Below the pieces are notes generated by a model. That model worked only from the letters and a program-made list of their open reading frames with translations. It had not been told where the DNA came from and searched no databases. A stretch of 20,654 bases of DNA from Sphacelaria rigidula (taxonomy: Eukaryota > Phaeophyceae > Sphacelariales): NCBI GenBank assembly GCA_964200075.2, contig CAXNAA020000505.1, forward strand, positions 1 to 20,654. The letters run 5' to 3'. A program made the translations under genes and the position numbers. This document shows positions 1 through 16,716 of this stretch, in pieces; positions within the stretch are counted from its first letter, which is position 1; every line of letters starts with the position of its first letter.

Positions 1-184
1 GCATGAGGGGTGAGCTGTATCCTGCTGAGATTGTTCGGCCCGAGGCCTACTGATTATCTTGCATTTGGTTGACAGCCTACTATGAGTTGCTTTATTTTGT
101 GCTATCGCCACTTCCAGAGACAGCAATGGCTTATAAGCTGCCTCATGGGTGCCTCACCATTTGAGAGGGGGGGGGGGAACATAC

Positions 185-6314
<6,130 letters not shown>

Positions 6315-8044
6315 ATGGGCAAGCATGTGTTTGTTACCGTGGGCACCACGAAGTTCGACCCTCTGGTATGCGCTATCGATGATGCTATGGTCCTTGAAAC
6401 GTTGTACCACAAGGGGTTTACTTCTTTGCTTGTCCAGATAGGGCACGGCGAGCACATGCCAACTTTCCCTACAGAGGTGAGCTACAAAAAGCACGACCTA
6501 CCCGATTCACCTTGCCTACGGAATGCTCATGGTTACGTCGCAGCTTTGAGAGACGTACACGTCGTCGAGATAGATATGCGCGCAAGTACGTACTGTTGTT
6601 GCACTGTATCCAACCTCGCAACATACCCAAGGTACGTTGTCTTTGGTGATGAAGTGGGGTTCGCTGCGCAAAATCGCCCTCAGCAGTGACTACAAGTGTT
6701 ACACCGACATCAAGGGGGTGCCTCACTGACTTCACCGGGAGTGCTGCTCTGCCCCATGAGCATGTCGGGGGATCGGCATTTTGTTGTTGCCAGCCGCCAT
6801 AGGCCGTGTTCCCGAAGTGGTGGCACACGTCGTCAATAACGTGCCCCATTTCACGTTGAGATGCGGCAATTTTGCTTGTACAAGTCCACCATCTCACAAT
6901 GTCGCAGCAGATATTTTTTTACCGACACTTTGATGCTGGGGCTATTTTTCACGAATTAAGCCCGCTTGAGGGTGCTCGTTCGTGTTTCATGAAACATGAC
7001 AATTATTCTGACGAACCAACGAACATGTCAAAAATGCGCACGCTCAAGAGCACTCCGACCACTCAAAGCCAAATGTGTGTGTGGAGCGTTAGTTTCAAAG
7101 ACTCCTATATCCCTGGTATCAATATTTCCTACGGGAAAAATTCTCGCGTTTAAGGGCAAGATATCATCGATCTGAAAAAGGGTTTACGCGTCCAGTACGA
7201 TTGATGTCCTTTTGTTTAGTGCACCAACAGGCAAGCATTACCCAGCACCAAGTGCCCTTGCATCGCCAATCTCATCCGCCAATGCATACTCAGTATCAAG
7301 GTCCCAGGTTACGTACTGCTTTGCCAACTCGGGAAGCTACAAACTCCAGTGTCCATTTCCCTCCTGCAAACAGGCGGGCATCTCGTGCGAATCCTACCGC
7401 TTTAAGCCAACGCTACAGCAGGATATGGCGAGGGCCGACCTGGTGATCAGTCATGCGGGGGCTGGATCCATCATGGAAGCTCTTGGTGCGCGTAAACTGT
7501 CTTCCATGAGTCAAAACTGATACCATTGAGTTCCCCTCTGAAACCGCAGTGACAGAGTTGGTAGGCAATCTGCAAGCACTGTCTAGTTGGCTTTACTGTT
7601 TCGCTCTGAGGATTAGGCACGCATTTTTGCCCAGGTTGCCACACTCTGGATATGCATCAGGAAGTGATGGGATTGTGCAGCATGCGTTTCCTGGTTGACC
7701 TCGTTGTCCCCCAGAATAATGACGAACGAAACAGCATTTTTCCCCTCAGGTTTGTAAACTATGTTGTGCTGGCAGGATTGGGAAAAGCCCTGGTCGTGGT
7801 GGTGAATTCAGCTCTCATGGACAACCATCAAGAAGAGTTGGCCGAGGCATTGGCCCAGCGGAATTACCTGGTGGCGACTACCCCAGAGGGTCTAGCCCAA
7901 ACTCTGACAGAGTTTGACGACTCCAAAGGTGCAAGAACACCCTATCCTGCTGCGACGCCGGAAGTCTTTGCCGCGATCGTGAATGAAGAAATGTGTTCAG
8001 CTCAACAGCAAACCGCATACTGCAGCAGGGTGATGCCGCGATAG
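6315..8044 (+). CDS. ALG13: ALG13, UDP-GlcNAc transferase catalytic subunit (3 exons, complete)
   Basis: ALG13 pairs with membrane protein ALG14 on the cytosolic face of the ER. Together they add the second GlcNAc to GlcNAc-PP-dolichol in N-glycan precursor synthesis. ALG13 supplies the UDP-sugar-binding half of a GT-B fold (GT28 C-terminal family). Exons are 6315-6476 (ends GAG|GTGAGC, phase 0), 7374-7491 (acceptor CTCCTGCAAACAG, ends GCGC|GTAAAC, phase 1) and 7776-8044 (acceptor GTGCTGGCAG, stop TAG). They join in frame to 182 residues, a typical length. Landmarks are HVFVTVGTTKFD at 4-15, SLLVQIGHGE at 37-46, YRFKPTL at 62-68, ADLVISHAGAGSIMEAL at 75-91, KALVVVVNSALMDNHQEELA at 97-116, and a poorly conserved tail from about 140. 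Residue order and spacing follow the family across both splice junctions. No ALG14 gene is visible. The exon boundaries are inferred but mutually consistent. Confidence 0.92.
6477..7373 (+). other. ALG13 intron 1 (897 bp)
   Basis: Bounded by GTGAGC and CAAACAG with a pyrimidine-rich stretch before the acceptor. Open frames inside on either strand do not match the family. The reading frame of exon 1 runs on past the donor but loses all ALG13 similarity there. Confidence 0.8.
7492..7775 (+). other. ALG13 intron 2 (284 bp)
   Basis: Bounded by GTAAAC and CTGGCAG. The split codon C|GA restores Arg94, giving the junction EALGA-R-LGKAL, which follows the ALG13 family consensus. Confidence 0.8.
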
Positions 8045-9596
8045 CCCCCCGCCAGAGTGGCTGCTTTGAGGAGGTAAAATCTACATGTGAGCCAAAATGA
8101 CGAAACCCGACCACACCGAGAAGCTGGGAACTCCCACGCTTGGGATCGTTTTCGCCAATGTCGCCCATATGAGGTTCTTCGTGCGGTCTAAAAACAGCTA
8201 TCATGCGTTGCATGACCATTTTCTTCGTGACGTTCTTGGGGCTGGTTTGTGTGTGTGTTGGGGGGAGGAGGGCTACCGCGGCATCACTCAGCATCAGAGC
8301 ACCACGCATTCTAGCCGGTAGCCCCAGCACCAGGGAACAGGCTGCGCTGACTTTGGCCTTGACGTGGTAGGTGATGAGACGTCAGCAGCAGGAGACATAT
8401 TCGCAGTCGCTGGGTTTGGCACGAGAGCACGGGGAATGAGGCGGAGTCACTCTGAGGGCACGTGAATCGTGGTGTGTGAGGCGCGCTGTGGCGAGTGCGG
8501 TGGCCGCTGCAGTAGTGGGTATAGTGAAGACGCACCTGCTGCACATCCAGTGTAAATCCATAAGTGCCCTAATGCCCCCAGTGACACGCTCGCCAAGTGT
8601 CGACCATTTCGCGACGTTATGCCCCGAAGGGCACGCTCGTTAAGTTTCGACCATGTCTCGACCTGCAGCTACCACAGCCCTGGCCACCCCACCCGTCGCT
8701 ACACTGCAACGGTCGCTGTACGCAACCGCGACCGCATTCGTGAGATCTACAGCAACTCTGTTCATATATGTTCGGAATTCTCGTGACAATGCCTTCCGAG
8801 GGAGCCTGTTGTTATTCAGATATCGGAATGTATCTGGTGATGTATTGCGTCGCTCACGAAGTGCTGCACACCGGCATCCACCTGTGAAGGGGGCGATCTT
8901 TCGGTTGAGGCTGTCCTCTTTTTGGTTGTCAAATATGATTTCATCTGTTGCTCATAAGTTTCATAAGGTGGCACGCGTTCCCCTGGGACGCGCTGTGCCG
9001 TGCATTAGTTGCTATCATGCTTCTCTCACGACGTTTTCGAGGGCGGCGCAGGTGCCCGTGGGTGAACAGGCCGTAGCGATCGGAGGACGTCTGTGCTGTT
9101 GCAACTTCCGCTCGACCGCCTACGAGCAGCTCTGCTTCTTACCTGTTTATACGCTACGCCGAGATCAAGTTTTTTTTTTAATAGCTTTCGTTGTGAGTTG
9201 TACTGCAAGCTAAGGAAAATAGATTATACGACCCTTGGTTGTTGTGTCTGTCATGTGGTTAGTCGTTGTTGTACATTTTGTGTCGTGGCTCTGTGCATTT
9301 CGCGAGTGTTGCCCCTTCTTCTGTGTCGTTGTGTGTTCGTATGTTGGCGTTGAACCCAGACGCGGTTGTTTCAGGGGGAAAAATAGCAACGGTTTTCCTA
9401 GAGTAAGTATATGTACCGATATTTATCATCTTTCCTGGAATTCCGCCACGAAGTGTTTTTCATCGTTGATCGCGGAGCTTGTCATATTGAGTCTATGTGC
9501 ACCGGAGCATCCTTCTGGATGTTTCCCCTTATGAGCAAGACCTCCGAGTGTTACGATTTGTCGGACACTTTCCGGCCAAGGATGTTGTTGACAAGA
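8045..9596. other. Convergent intergenic region with probable 3' UTRs
   Basis: This stretch lies between the stop of ALG13 (plus) and the stop of the ZZ-finger gene (minus). The plus strand is TG/T-rich from about 9165 to 9350, as expected of a 3' untranslated region. A 186-codon plus-strand frame (8653-9213) is open, with a Ser/Ala/Thr/Arg-rich start, but it shows no recognisable domain and mixed codon use. I do not call it a gene, though a small single-exon gene cannot be excluded. Confidence 0.4.
8585..8662 (+). repeat. Pair of 31-bp direct repeats
   Basis: 8585-8615 and 8632-8662 are imperfect copies. Both begin CACGCTCG, contain AAGT(G/T)TCGACCAT and end T(C/G)(G/T)CGAC or similar. The start-to-start spacing is 47 bp. 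They lie downstream of ALG13; function is unknown. Confidence 0.6.
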
Positions 9597-12261
9597 TTAT
9601 ATGCTTCCTCCGGGAGCTGTAATCTTCGCCATGATGCGCGTAACTTCGTGCGATTCCGCATGTCGTGCGGTGGGTGTGTTGGATGTCACGCTCTCTGTTA
9701 GGTCGCTGGATGCCTTATGAGCCAAGAAGCAGCCCTGACACTGCGCGGAGCAAGAATTGAATTAGGGGGGCGGTGACGATGCCTCACTGTTTGTTGTGTT
9801 TTTTTGCCTAGTCACCGTAAGATATATACACACACGCACCACTTGGCCGCTGAAGGCGTTACGAGGCAATGCTGGCTGTGCACTCGCCCGTCCAGTTTTC
9901 AACACGCCAAACTCCGCGCAGTTCCGCCTGAGATGGACGGGGCTCGGATTGATCGATCGATTGGTTGATTGACTGTCGTACTTCAACTGATCCCCCAGGG
10001 ATCCAGCCGTGGTCGCATGGTGACGTACCCGAGACAAACAAAAGTGAAGCACTCACTGGAGAAAAACGACCCCCTTTCCCCGAAAAGGTAGAGCAGACAA
10101 ACAGCGTGGACTAAATACATAAAATACAAGAGAAATGGAGAGAACATTGGGAAAAAATAGAGATGGCCCGCCTCTGCTACATGGCTCCGGTGGAAAAGGT
10201 CTTGACCAGAAACCTCACTCATACCCAATTGTAGAAAACAAGAGGCCGTGGAAAAATATTGCGGTTCATCTACCACGACCTTACAATATTGGGTATTGCC
10301 CTGAGACTGGCCAATGAGGAAGGAGACGCATACGTGTACCTTCCACACTCAACTCGACACCAAGGAGTACACGTGTTCGTTTGATTGGGAGGTTCTATAC
10401 TTACCAAATCGTAGTCTTCGCAGATCTCGCAGTGGTATCGCTCGGTATCGCAAGGCATGACTCTGCCGCAGACGTCACATTGGTATTCCGGGTATTCCTC
10501 GTCTGTGTCCGTCACCCATTCATAATCATCTTCATCTTGGTTGATATTTTGCAGCGTGAGGCTCTTTCCGCTTCGTTGCACCGATATTGTGGTCTGTTCC
10601 TAGCCACATGAGCAAGCGCAGGTGCAACATGGTGAACCGTAGGAAGCATGACGCGTGCAAGTGACGTTATGACAGAGAGCGATTCTTGTTCGTGCTACCC
10701 ACCAGTTCAACGACAGTCGATTGATTGATTGATCGGTCAACTGTGGAGCAGTCACATCACTGTTCCGCTACGAACCCAGTCGTGGCCGTAAGACAGAGGT
10801 GCAAACTGAAAAGAAGGGGAGAAAGAAGAAATACGAAAGCAAAAACGAACGACAAAAAACAAAAGATAGGAAGATGTTAAACGAGAGACACCCCAGGCTG
10901 AGACCGAGAACCAGTCTCGGAGTAAGACCGACACACGCTCTTGCCACATGGTCGCTTCAGGCAGGAAACTTACACACAGAAAACAAATGCGAACACAAAA
11001 ACAGCACAAAACGGCAAGATAAGATAGCGAAGGTATCTTTATACTATACGCGCTTGTCAAATCCCCACGCGCGTTTTATTGCACCGCGGGTTGTTGAAGA
11101 GCGTACGCTGGTCGTCACTCATGAGGAAGACACATTTTTTTGTATCCTATTGCATGAAGCCAAGCCTTCATTCAGAAGCCTCCATGACTCGCCTCGGCGA
11201 CCATTTTCGTGTGACGAGAACTGCCGGCGACGGTCGACCGCTTGATCGTACATCTGTAAAAAACATCGACAGGTTTGGTATTTTGAAAGGGTACTGCAGC
11301 CCGGATTCTCCAATGTGTCAGATTGCATGCGGCGTTAGCTGCACGGTGTTACTCAGTGTTGATTTGTTCCAATTCCTGTAACACTAGACTTCTTCCAAAA
11401 TGCTGCACGTGTGCTCACCCCTTGGGCTTCCCCGTGTCGTTTGCCTCTATGCCTCCGTGTTTGCGTATTCCCAACCCCGTACAGGATCCGCTTCACATGT
11501 TGCACCCGGCACAACCCGCACCGACGAAATTTGTGTTCGCACAGCCTCCCATGTCCCCTTCCGCCCTCCCCTCCGCAGCAGATGCACACAACGATTACGG
11601 GGGTATCGGGGGTATCACCGTCTCCGGAGATTCCTTCGTGTTTTGTGGTCGATGCGTCGGGTAGTCCACCAATCGTTGGCATTGGGTCACGGGAATGCCG
11701 AAGTTTTTTCGTGGTTGTCATCACTGTTGGGGAAATTATACATTTGCTGGGCACAGCGGAGGACGCTATGGGCGCAACAGTAGATTCAATTGCTGGAAGC
11801 GAGATTCCCAGCGTATTCTCATCGGAGTCGCGTACCTCGTCACTTTCGGGGCCCGCGCTACCATCCGTTTGCAATGCGGCGGTTTTGGAATCGTCGATGT
11901 CACCAGCTTGCCTCCTAGAGCGCCGTTTTATCGCGTTGTCCTGGGTTCCCGCTGGTGGGTCACCCATAAGTCTCTTTACTTCGCTGGTGGATCCATGATT
12001 GAGAGTACCCCGCGCGTCTCCACCAACTAGATGCAGTGCGTTGACATGGTGGCGGCCATGCTTAGCGTGATACTCATCAATCATCTTGTTCAGCATTTCT
12101 AGACGTAACGCGCGTTTCTTAGCCATCTCTTCCGCGGGTAAGTCAAGGGAATCAGATAGCAGTGCGCGTTGCGCTTTCGCTTTGTTGTCCGCTCCCCGTT
12201 CGGTCTCACTCTCTTCATCATCCCCCGGCCACGGAACACACTGCCAAATATTAGATGACAT
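9597..12261 (-). CDS. ZZ-type zinc finger protein (3 exons proposed)
   Basis: The C-terminal ZZ finger is clear; the full protein family is not recognised. Proposed exons are 11599-12261 (ends CCC|GTAATC), 10405-10599 (acceptor TGGCTAG, ends TTG|GTAAGT) and 9597-9740 (acceptor TTGCTCCGCGCAG, stop TAA). All junctions are phase 0, giving about 333 residues. The finger has CDVC at 262-265, CEICEDYDL at 278-286 and, across the last intron, CQGCF at 287-291, then the HAESH pair at 313-317. Such fingers usually bind peptides such as histone or N-degron tails. An acidic stretch (DEDDYEWVTDTDEEYPEY) precedes it. The N-terminal exon is hydrophilic, with a charged helix near residues 45-70 (EEMAKKRALRLEML). 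The ATG at 12261 has a poor context and a splice acceptor (TTTTCCAG) just upstream, so it may be an internal exon of a longer gene. The donor at 11599 is the weakest junction. Confidence 0.7.
9741..10404 (-). other. ZZ-gene last intron (664 bp) splitting the zinc finger
   Basis: Bounded by GTAAGT at 10404 and CCGCGCAG at 9741. It separates DYDL from CQGC, so removing it is required to complete the second zinc-ligand pair. It hosts a retroposon-like copy (about 9948-10140) in the same orientation as the gene. Confidence 0.8.
9948..10140 (-). repeat. Retroposon-like repeat, copy A, (AATC)n-type tail
   Basis: Read on the minus strand, a T/C-rich body leads into GCGACCACGGCTGGATCC, then CAGTTGAAGTACGAC, and ends in a tail built of CAATC/GATC units (9948-9974). 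It shares order and words with copies at about 10715-10880 and 19660-19850. No coding domain is visible, so it could be a SINE or the 3' end of a LINE. Confidence 0.6.
10715..10880 (-). repeat. Retroposon-like repeat, copy B, (AATC)n-type tail
   Basis: On the minus strand, a T/C-rich body is followed by TTACGGCCACGACTGGGTTC, CACAGTTGACC and a tail of CAATC units (10715-10740). It is more diverged than copy A. It lies in the long second intron of the ZZ-finger gene (10600-11598), sense to that gene. Confidence 0.5.
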
Positions 12262-13563
12262 ACAGCCGTGTGTGCTGGAAAATTACTGTTGACTCAAGGA
12301 TTTCGGCGCTCCGCGTTTAGCGGCGAACATATGGCAGGGGATGTTTTTGTGCACAACCTTGGCACAACTAGGACTTATGCTTGAGATTGTCCCTGGAATT
12401 GTCTCTAAAGGTACGTGGTCCTTCAAGTGAATCATTTTGCATGTTTGATCTTTCTCCAAAGCTCACTTATCTACATGAGCAACAACACGTTCCTTCTGGC
12501 ATCGCCAGCGTCAACCCGGGATTCCCTACATTATGACTCACCCGTATATTTGGGTATCCCTGCATAATCGTGCAATCTCTGTCTTGGACATGAATACCAG
12601 AACATGAATATCCTTCCCGAGCGTCCACCTGGGACCTCAAATCTATCTGAGATATCCATCGAACCTAAAATGCTTTCGATGGACATGCACCTGGGGTGTC
12701 AGGTATGCGTAGGACAAACAATTTAAACTTACACGTCCACCTGACTTGTGGCTGTCCACCTGCGATATGGACATCTCTCTGGATACCCACCTGGGTGCTC
12801 ATATGTATCTGGATTGCTCATGATAGAGGTCCGTTTGGGTCTCGTCGAGAATCGACATGAGATGCCCATCCATAACGCTTGTTCGGAAGGCTCGCCTGGA
12901 ATGTCGGGTCCAACTGGGAAATCTCTCGGGAACTAAGATGTCTCAGATGAGCCTTTTATTTCCGATACCGGAGGATTTACTGGGACGGCTACGAGGACCT
13001 CGGGTGTCCACGTGAAACCATCCACCTACTGATGCAGGCCCATTCGCCCGTGCTATCAACTCAACTTCACCAACCCTAACCATAGCCCTAACCCCGACCT
13101 GAACCTGTGAACAATCTGTGCGCTGGCGACCATGTATCGAAGTGGGGTGTGCCGGCAGGGCCTAGTACATTATGCGCTTGTAGGATATATATCTCGCCAA
13201 GGCTAGCGTGTGCTGGTAAAACATTAACCAGTGTGAGTTGGTAGGGCATGCATCTTCGTATGCGTGCGCTGAGACAGCTTCGTGCGATGTACCCAAAGGT
13301 GGACATCCCAGACAGATACTCCAGATGAATTCAGGGTCTTAGGTGGGTGTCCCAGACTGACGTCAACCTTCCCCATGGATGTCCTTCGTGAATATCTCAA
13401 TTAGACATCCATATTTTTCTTGGGTGGGCCTGAGGTCCCAGATACACGTCTCGGATGAATGTCCGCGTCCCAGATGAACATCCACCTGGGATGTCCCAGG
13501 TTCAGAAAAATTTACCGAATGGATCGGAGCTCCCAGGTGAACGGGCCAGATGGACCCCATGTC
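12262..13563. repeat. Degenerate minisatellite-like field
   Basis: From about 12620 to 13560 the words CCACCTGGG, GGATGTCCC, CAGATGAA and GGACATC recur irregularly in both orientations; 13470-13500 is a good example. The implied unit, roughly GTCCACCTGGGATGTCCCAG, is itself nearly palindromic. Copies are too diverged for a fixed period. Open frames within it are short and repeat-derived; I see no gene. From 12262 to 12620 I see nothing specific. Confidence 0.5.
13072..13096 (+). repeat. Short telomere-like CCCTAA patch
   Basis: Three CCCTAAC-like units appear in 25 bp (AACCCTAACC, AGCCCTAACCCC). They resemble a degenerate interstitial telomeric repeat, but the patch is short enough to be chance. 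Confidence 0.35.
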
Positions 13564-13716
13564 TCAAATATAAGTTGCGTGGTGGTGCACGACGGTATCT
13601 CTTTGCACGCACCAATGGCACCTGCATCTTTCTCCGTCAACCTTCAAATACGCAAGCCCACATCTCGAGTCTACACCATCGCGAACCAACCCGTATTTCA
13701 CTACACCATCCTTCAC

Positions 13717-13941
13717 CTGCGCGCTTTGGTGTTCCTTCTCTTCTTCTTTGGAGACGATCAAGTCGAACCCAATCGGTTTCACCCCCTGTGGCCCTCCCCC
13801 TCCAGTGGAGACACTCCCCGACCGCCGTCGCAGTGCCTGATGGGCCAATCGTTTCTTCAGGAGTCGACTCGTTCGGCTTCGAAATCCGGCGCCCAGCAAT
13901 CCCGCCAATTGATCCGCCAACCTTTCCCGGAAAGCTTCCAT
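13717..13941 (-). CDS. Unrecognised gene, first exon (75 codons)
   Basis: The ATG at 13941 has a strong context (A at -3, G at +4) and follows a C/T-rich leader. The encoded start, MEAFRERLADQLAGLLGAGF, is an amphipathic helix. A very basic stretch (RSRTSRLLKKRLAHQALRRR, residues 21-40), a Gly-rich turn and the acidic KEEEKE (66-70) follow. A good donor CAG|GTGAAG closes the exon at 13717 in phase 0. Without splicing, the frame runs on to a stop at 13564 (126 residues in all). The next exon was not found in the repeat field to the left. A basic amphipathic N-terminus could be an organelle-targeting peptide, but that is only a guess. It could also be an upstream exon of the ZZ-finger gene: a phase-2 donor further along the frame would fit the acceptor just before 12261. 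Confidence 0.45.
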
Positions 13942-14398
13942 GTTTGATGGCGGCCGGTGTGCGGGTATGCAAGTGCTGGCTGCGGGGGAACAACGATTGA
14001 GATGACGCATGCTTGGGTACGTGTGGAAGCTAGAGGTGGTGCAAGGGATGGGGTCTCTCTCTTGAGCTCTTTGGTGAAGGGAATGCAGCCCTGATGCAAA
14101 GCCTCGAAGGGAAACGTGGTACTAATTATTCCACAGGAAGGAGGAGAAAGACGAGGTAAATTGAGTTTTCGTTGCATCTCGAGAGCGACAGTGACTCCCT
14201 CGACACTTTTGCCTTACGTCCAACGGAAAATACTTGAGGTTCTCACGAAAAATCTAACGATAATGATACCATCATCGCTATCTTTGACCAAAATATCCAA
14301 ATATCATGTGAAAGTCGCGTCAATATGCTACTGCTTGATATGCTACCAGTTCAAATATTGGGTGATGTCTAAGTTGCGTCTTCTTCCGTGAGCGTCCA

Positions 14399-16622
14399 TC
14401 AACCATACGGCGCGACGCTGGTTCCTCTCATTTGCAAAGGACAGCACGCGAAGGCACCATGGGTATTCCCTATGAAATGCCAACGTTTCGTGCCTGTCCA
14501 TTTTTCAAGCGAAACGGTCGATGATGCGAGCACGGGACCCTCTTCGAAATCCCGGGCTTCTATGAGCATCTGCCGTCCGGCATCCTTGATACACACGTGC
14601 ACCCCTTCCGAATGAGTACCCAGCCGTGCTAGTGTCAGGGTGCCAGACCAGTACGTTACAGGGATATGTGAGGCGATGATCGGCTTGTCACCACACAACG
14701 CCACCTGAACACGAAGTGGAAGTTGGCCAAGGGGGAAGAGAATTGGCTGTGATTGGGGGATAGCGGCACAGCTTCTTGTAAGGAAGGTACGGTGCGCATA
14801 AGCACACCGTGTCCAGGATGCTGGATGGGTTCGTTTACATCGAACCGCCGTCCGCATCACGCTGCAGCGTGCGCAGAGTCAATTCATTTTTGACATCTGT
14901 GCAAGTATAAAAAAGCACCCGACTAGAGAAGGGGCGCCTTTATACATGTTGACGCCTCCATGCCTTTTCTCTGACCAGATGCTTGCACATCACCAAACAC
15001 ACGCCTCACCTGGTACATCAATCGCCTGGCCAGGTATTGTCTCCAAGGATGGTCCAGCCACAGTAACTCTCCAAGGCCGGTCCCTCTCCACGCCTCCACC
15101 CCAAACGTTTCCTCAAGGCAACTTGCTTCCCTACCGCCCTTCCCCATCTCATCATCTTCCATTTGTATTTGTACTGCTAGAACTTGGCCTTGATCTCTAA
15201 CCGTGACTCTTCTCCTTAGTCCACGGTGCTCTTCTACGGAGTACACGGGATCTGACATTTGCTCGCGATCACGTATAATAGCAGACATGCATACATCCGC
15301 GAAATCGTATTTAGATTTTGGTGCGGATTTATCCGGCAAGGTGGCTTCTGATTCAGCCAAGTTTGATTTTCTCCTGCCCAGACTCGAGACGTTACCCACA
15401 ATCGGCGCATTGGGGTGCCGGAGTTCTCGTTCCTTGGCGGCGTTCACCAGACGTGTGGAGGAAGCAAGACTCGGCTTGAGACGCAAGCAGGCGGTGCTTG
15501 CTGACGAGTCCGATTTGTGGTCAACAGCACTCAAGTAATGCAGCTCCAAGTCGGCATACTCTCGTTCTTGAATGGCCACCCATGAAAGCGCCAACTCACC
15601 GAAAAACCTCTTTTGTGCGTGAGACATCCACTGCAACGGCCCGTATCCCAAATCTGCCCAGTGTTGCCATTTCGCAGACAGCCTAAACTTCGATCTCTCT
15701 ACACACTGCATACCCGCAGTCTCCCGAACGTCTTCAGCAGCTGTCACAACCTCCCCCTGAGTACCACTCGACTGAATGTTGCCACATTTGAGCTTTGCTC
15801 CAGCTTTGGCGTAGCCCCTTCGCTTGATACTGGAAGGACGAAAAATGGACAAGCACAGACTTTCGCCATCGTCGGATTTGACAATTGCGAGCCATCTCTC
15901 TCCACGTCGGGTCACCACGGATGTTGCTGTGGTGGGAGCAATCGCGGTACTTCCGGAATGTGGAACTTCGACTCTCTCGCCCGACGGAAGCGACTTGCCC
16001 GCTCTGAAGAGTACTCGGCAAGAGCAAAGTCCTGCACTGGTGCTGGACAAGGGACAGCGTGCTGTTTGTGTACCGGCGATCTGATCACGCCCGTTGCGAA
16101 GGCTCTTAGGTATATTATGCTGGGCAGCGTCCTGTTGGTTGAAGACTGCATGGGTGTCTCCCTCGAGAGGCATCTGATTTGGCAGCCAGGATGTCGAATG
16201 AGTAAGAGACAACGCTGTTCGTATGTTGTGCGGCATGTAATTTAAGATATGCCAGGGTGCTGAGCTGCAAGTCACCTATAGTAACACTTGCGGTAGAATA
16301 CGTAGCTGACTGTAGCGTGTGTTGATTTTCTGACTGCTGTCGTTCTGAACCCGGGAAAACGAGTCAAGGCAAAAACGACGACCCAAGAAACATGCAATTG
16401 GTCGTATTCTAGACCTAGTGCGTTGGAGCGAAAAGTTCCCTACATTCCGGGCGGGCACGCACTCACAGGAATGAAGCATCGGGGTCTCAGCAACTGCGAT
16501 TCGATTACGATCGTCGGGCTACCATCTGCTGCACGCACACACGATGTCAGCTGTCGCGCCAGTTTAGTCTTGCGTGTGCGATTTAGCCAGTGAAGGGCGG
16601 GAAATCCAAGTGGTGCCCAATC
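14399..16622 (-). CDS. Unrecognised protein, about 589 residues (3 exons proposed)
   Basis: Proposed exons are 16467-16622 (acceptor GTGCGGCAG, ends CCT|GTGAGT), 15010-16275 (acceptor TTACTATAG, ends CAG|GTGAGG) and 14399-14746 (acceptor CCCAATCACAG, stop TGA). All junctions are phase 0. The central exon of 422 codons is the longest open frame in the window. It is hydrophilic, with a Trp-rich patch (AKWQHWADLGYGPLQW) and charged helices (SVEEHRGLRRRVTVRD). The last exon, about 115 residues, is beta-rich and ends in a block like EKWTGTKRWHFIGNTHGAF. This loosely resembles the closing strands of a C2 domain, but I would not call it one without a profile search. No signal peptide or membrane span is seen. 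The start lies upstream of 16622. I can name no family. Confidence 0.6.
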
Positions 16623-16716
16623 CTGCCGCACATCAAACGCCGCAACGATCCGGATGACAGAATTTAAACAGAATAATATTATTTTTTGTCGCCCAAAAGT
16701 GCACGAAATGCCAACT

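Noticed and set aside
8653-9213. 186-codon plus-strand frame downstream of ALG13
   Set aside because: It is the longest frame in the convergent region and has an ATG, but no motif or consistent codon bias, and it lies where 3' UTRs are expected.
10135-10200. Segment reading DLFHRSHVAEAGH that might continue the ZZ finger
   Set aside because: It lacks the CxxC pair and has no fitting acceptor. The exon at 9740 supplies CQGCF in phase after a good acceptor.
11353-11598. Cys-rich tail of the long minus-strand frame (CICCGG, CRVQH and so on)
   Set aside because: Composition changes after a plausible donor at 11598, and the downstream ZZ exons join in phase at that donor. It is probably intron.
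15203-16245. Plus-strand frames of 62-210 codons opposite the 422-codon exon
   Set aside because: They are complementary-strand shadows of a GC-rich coding exon. The minus strand has the longer frame and matching splice sites.
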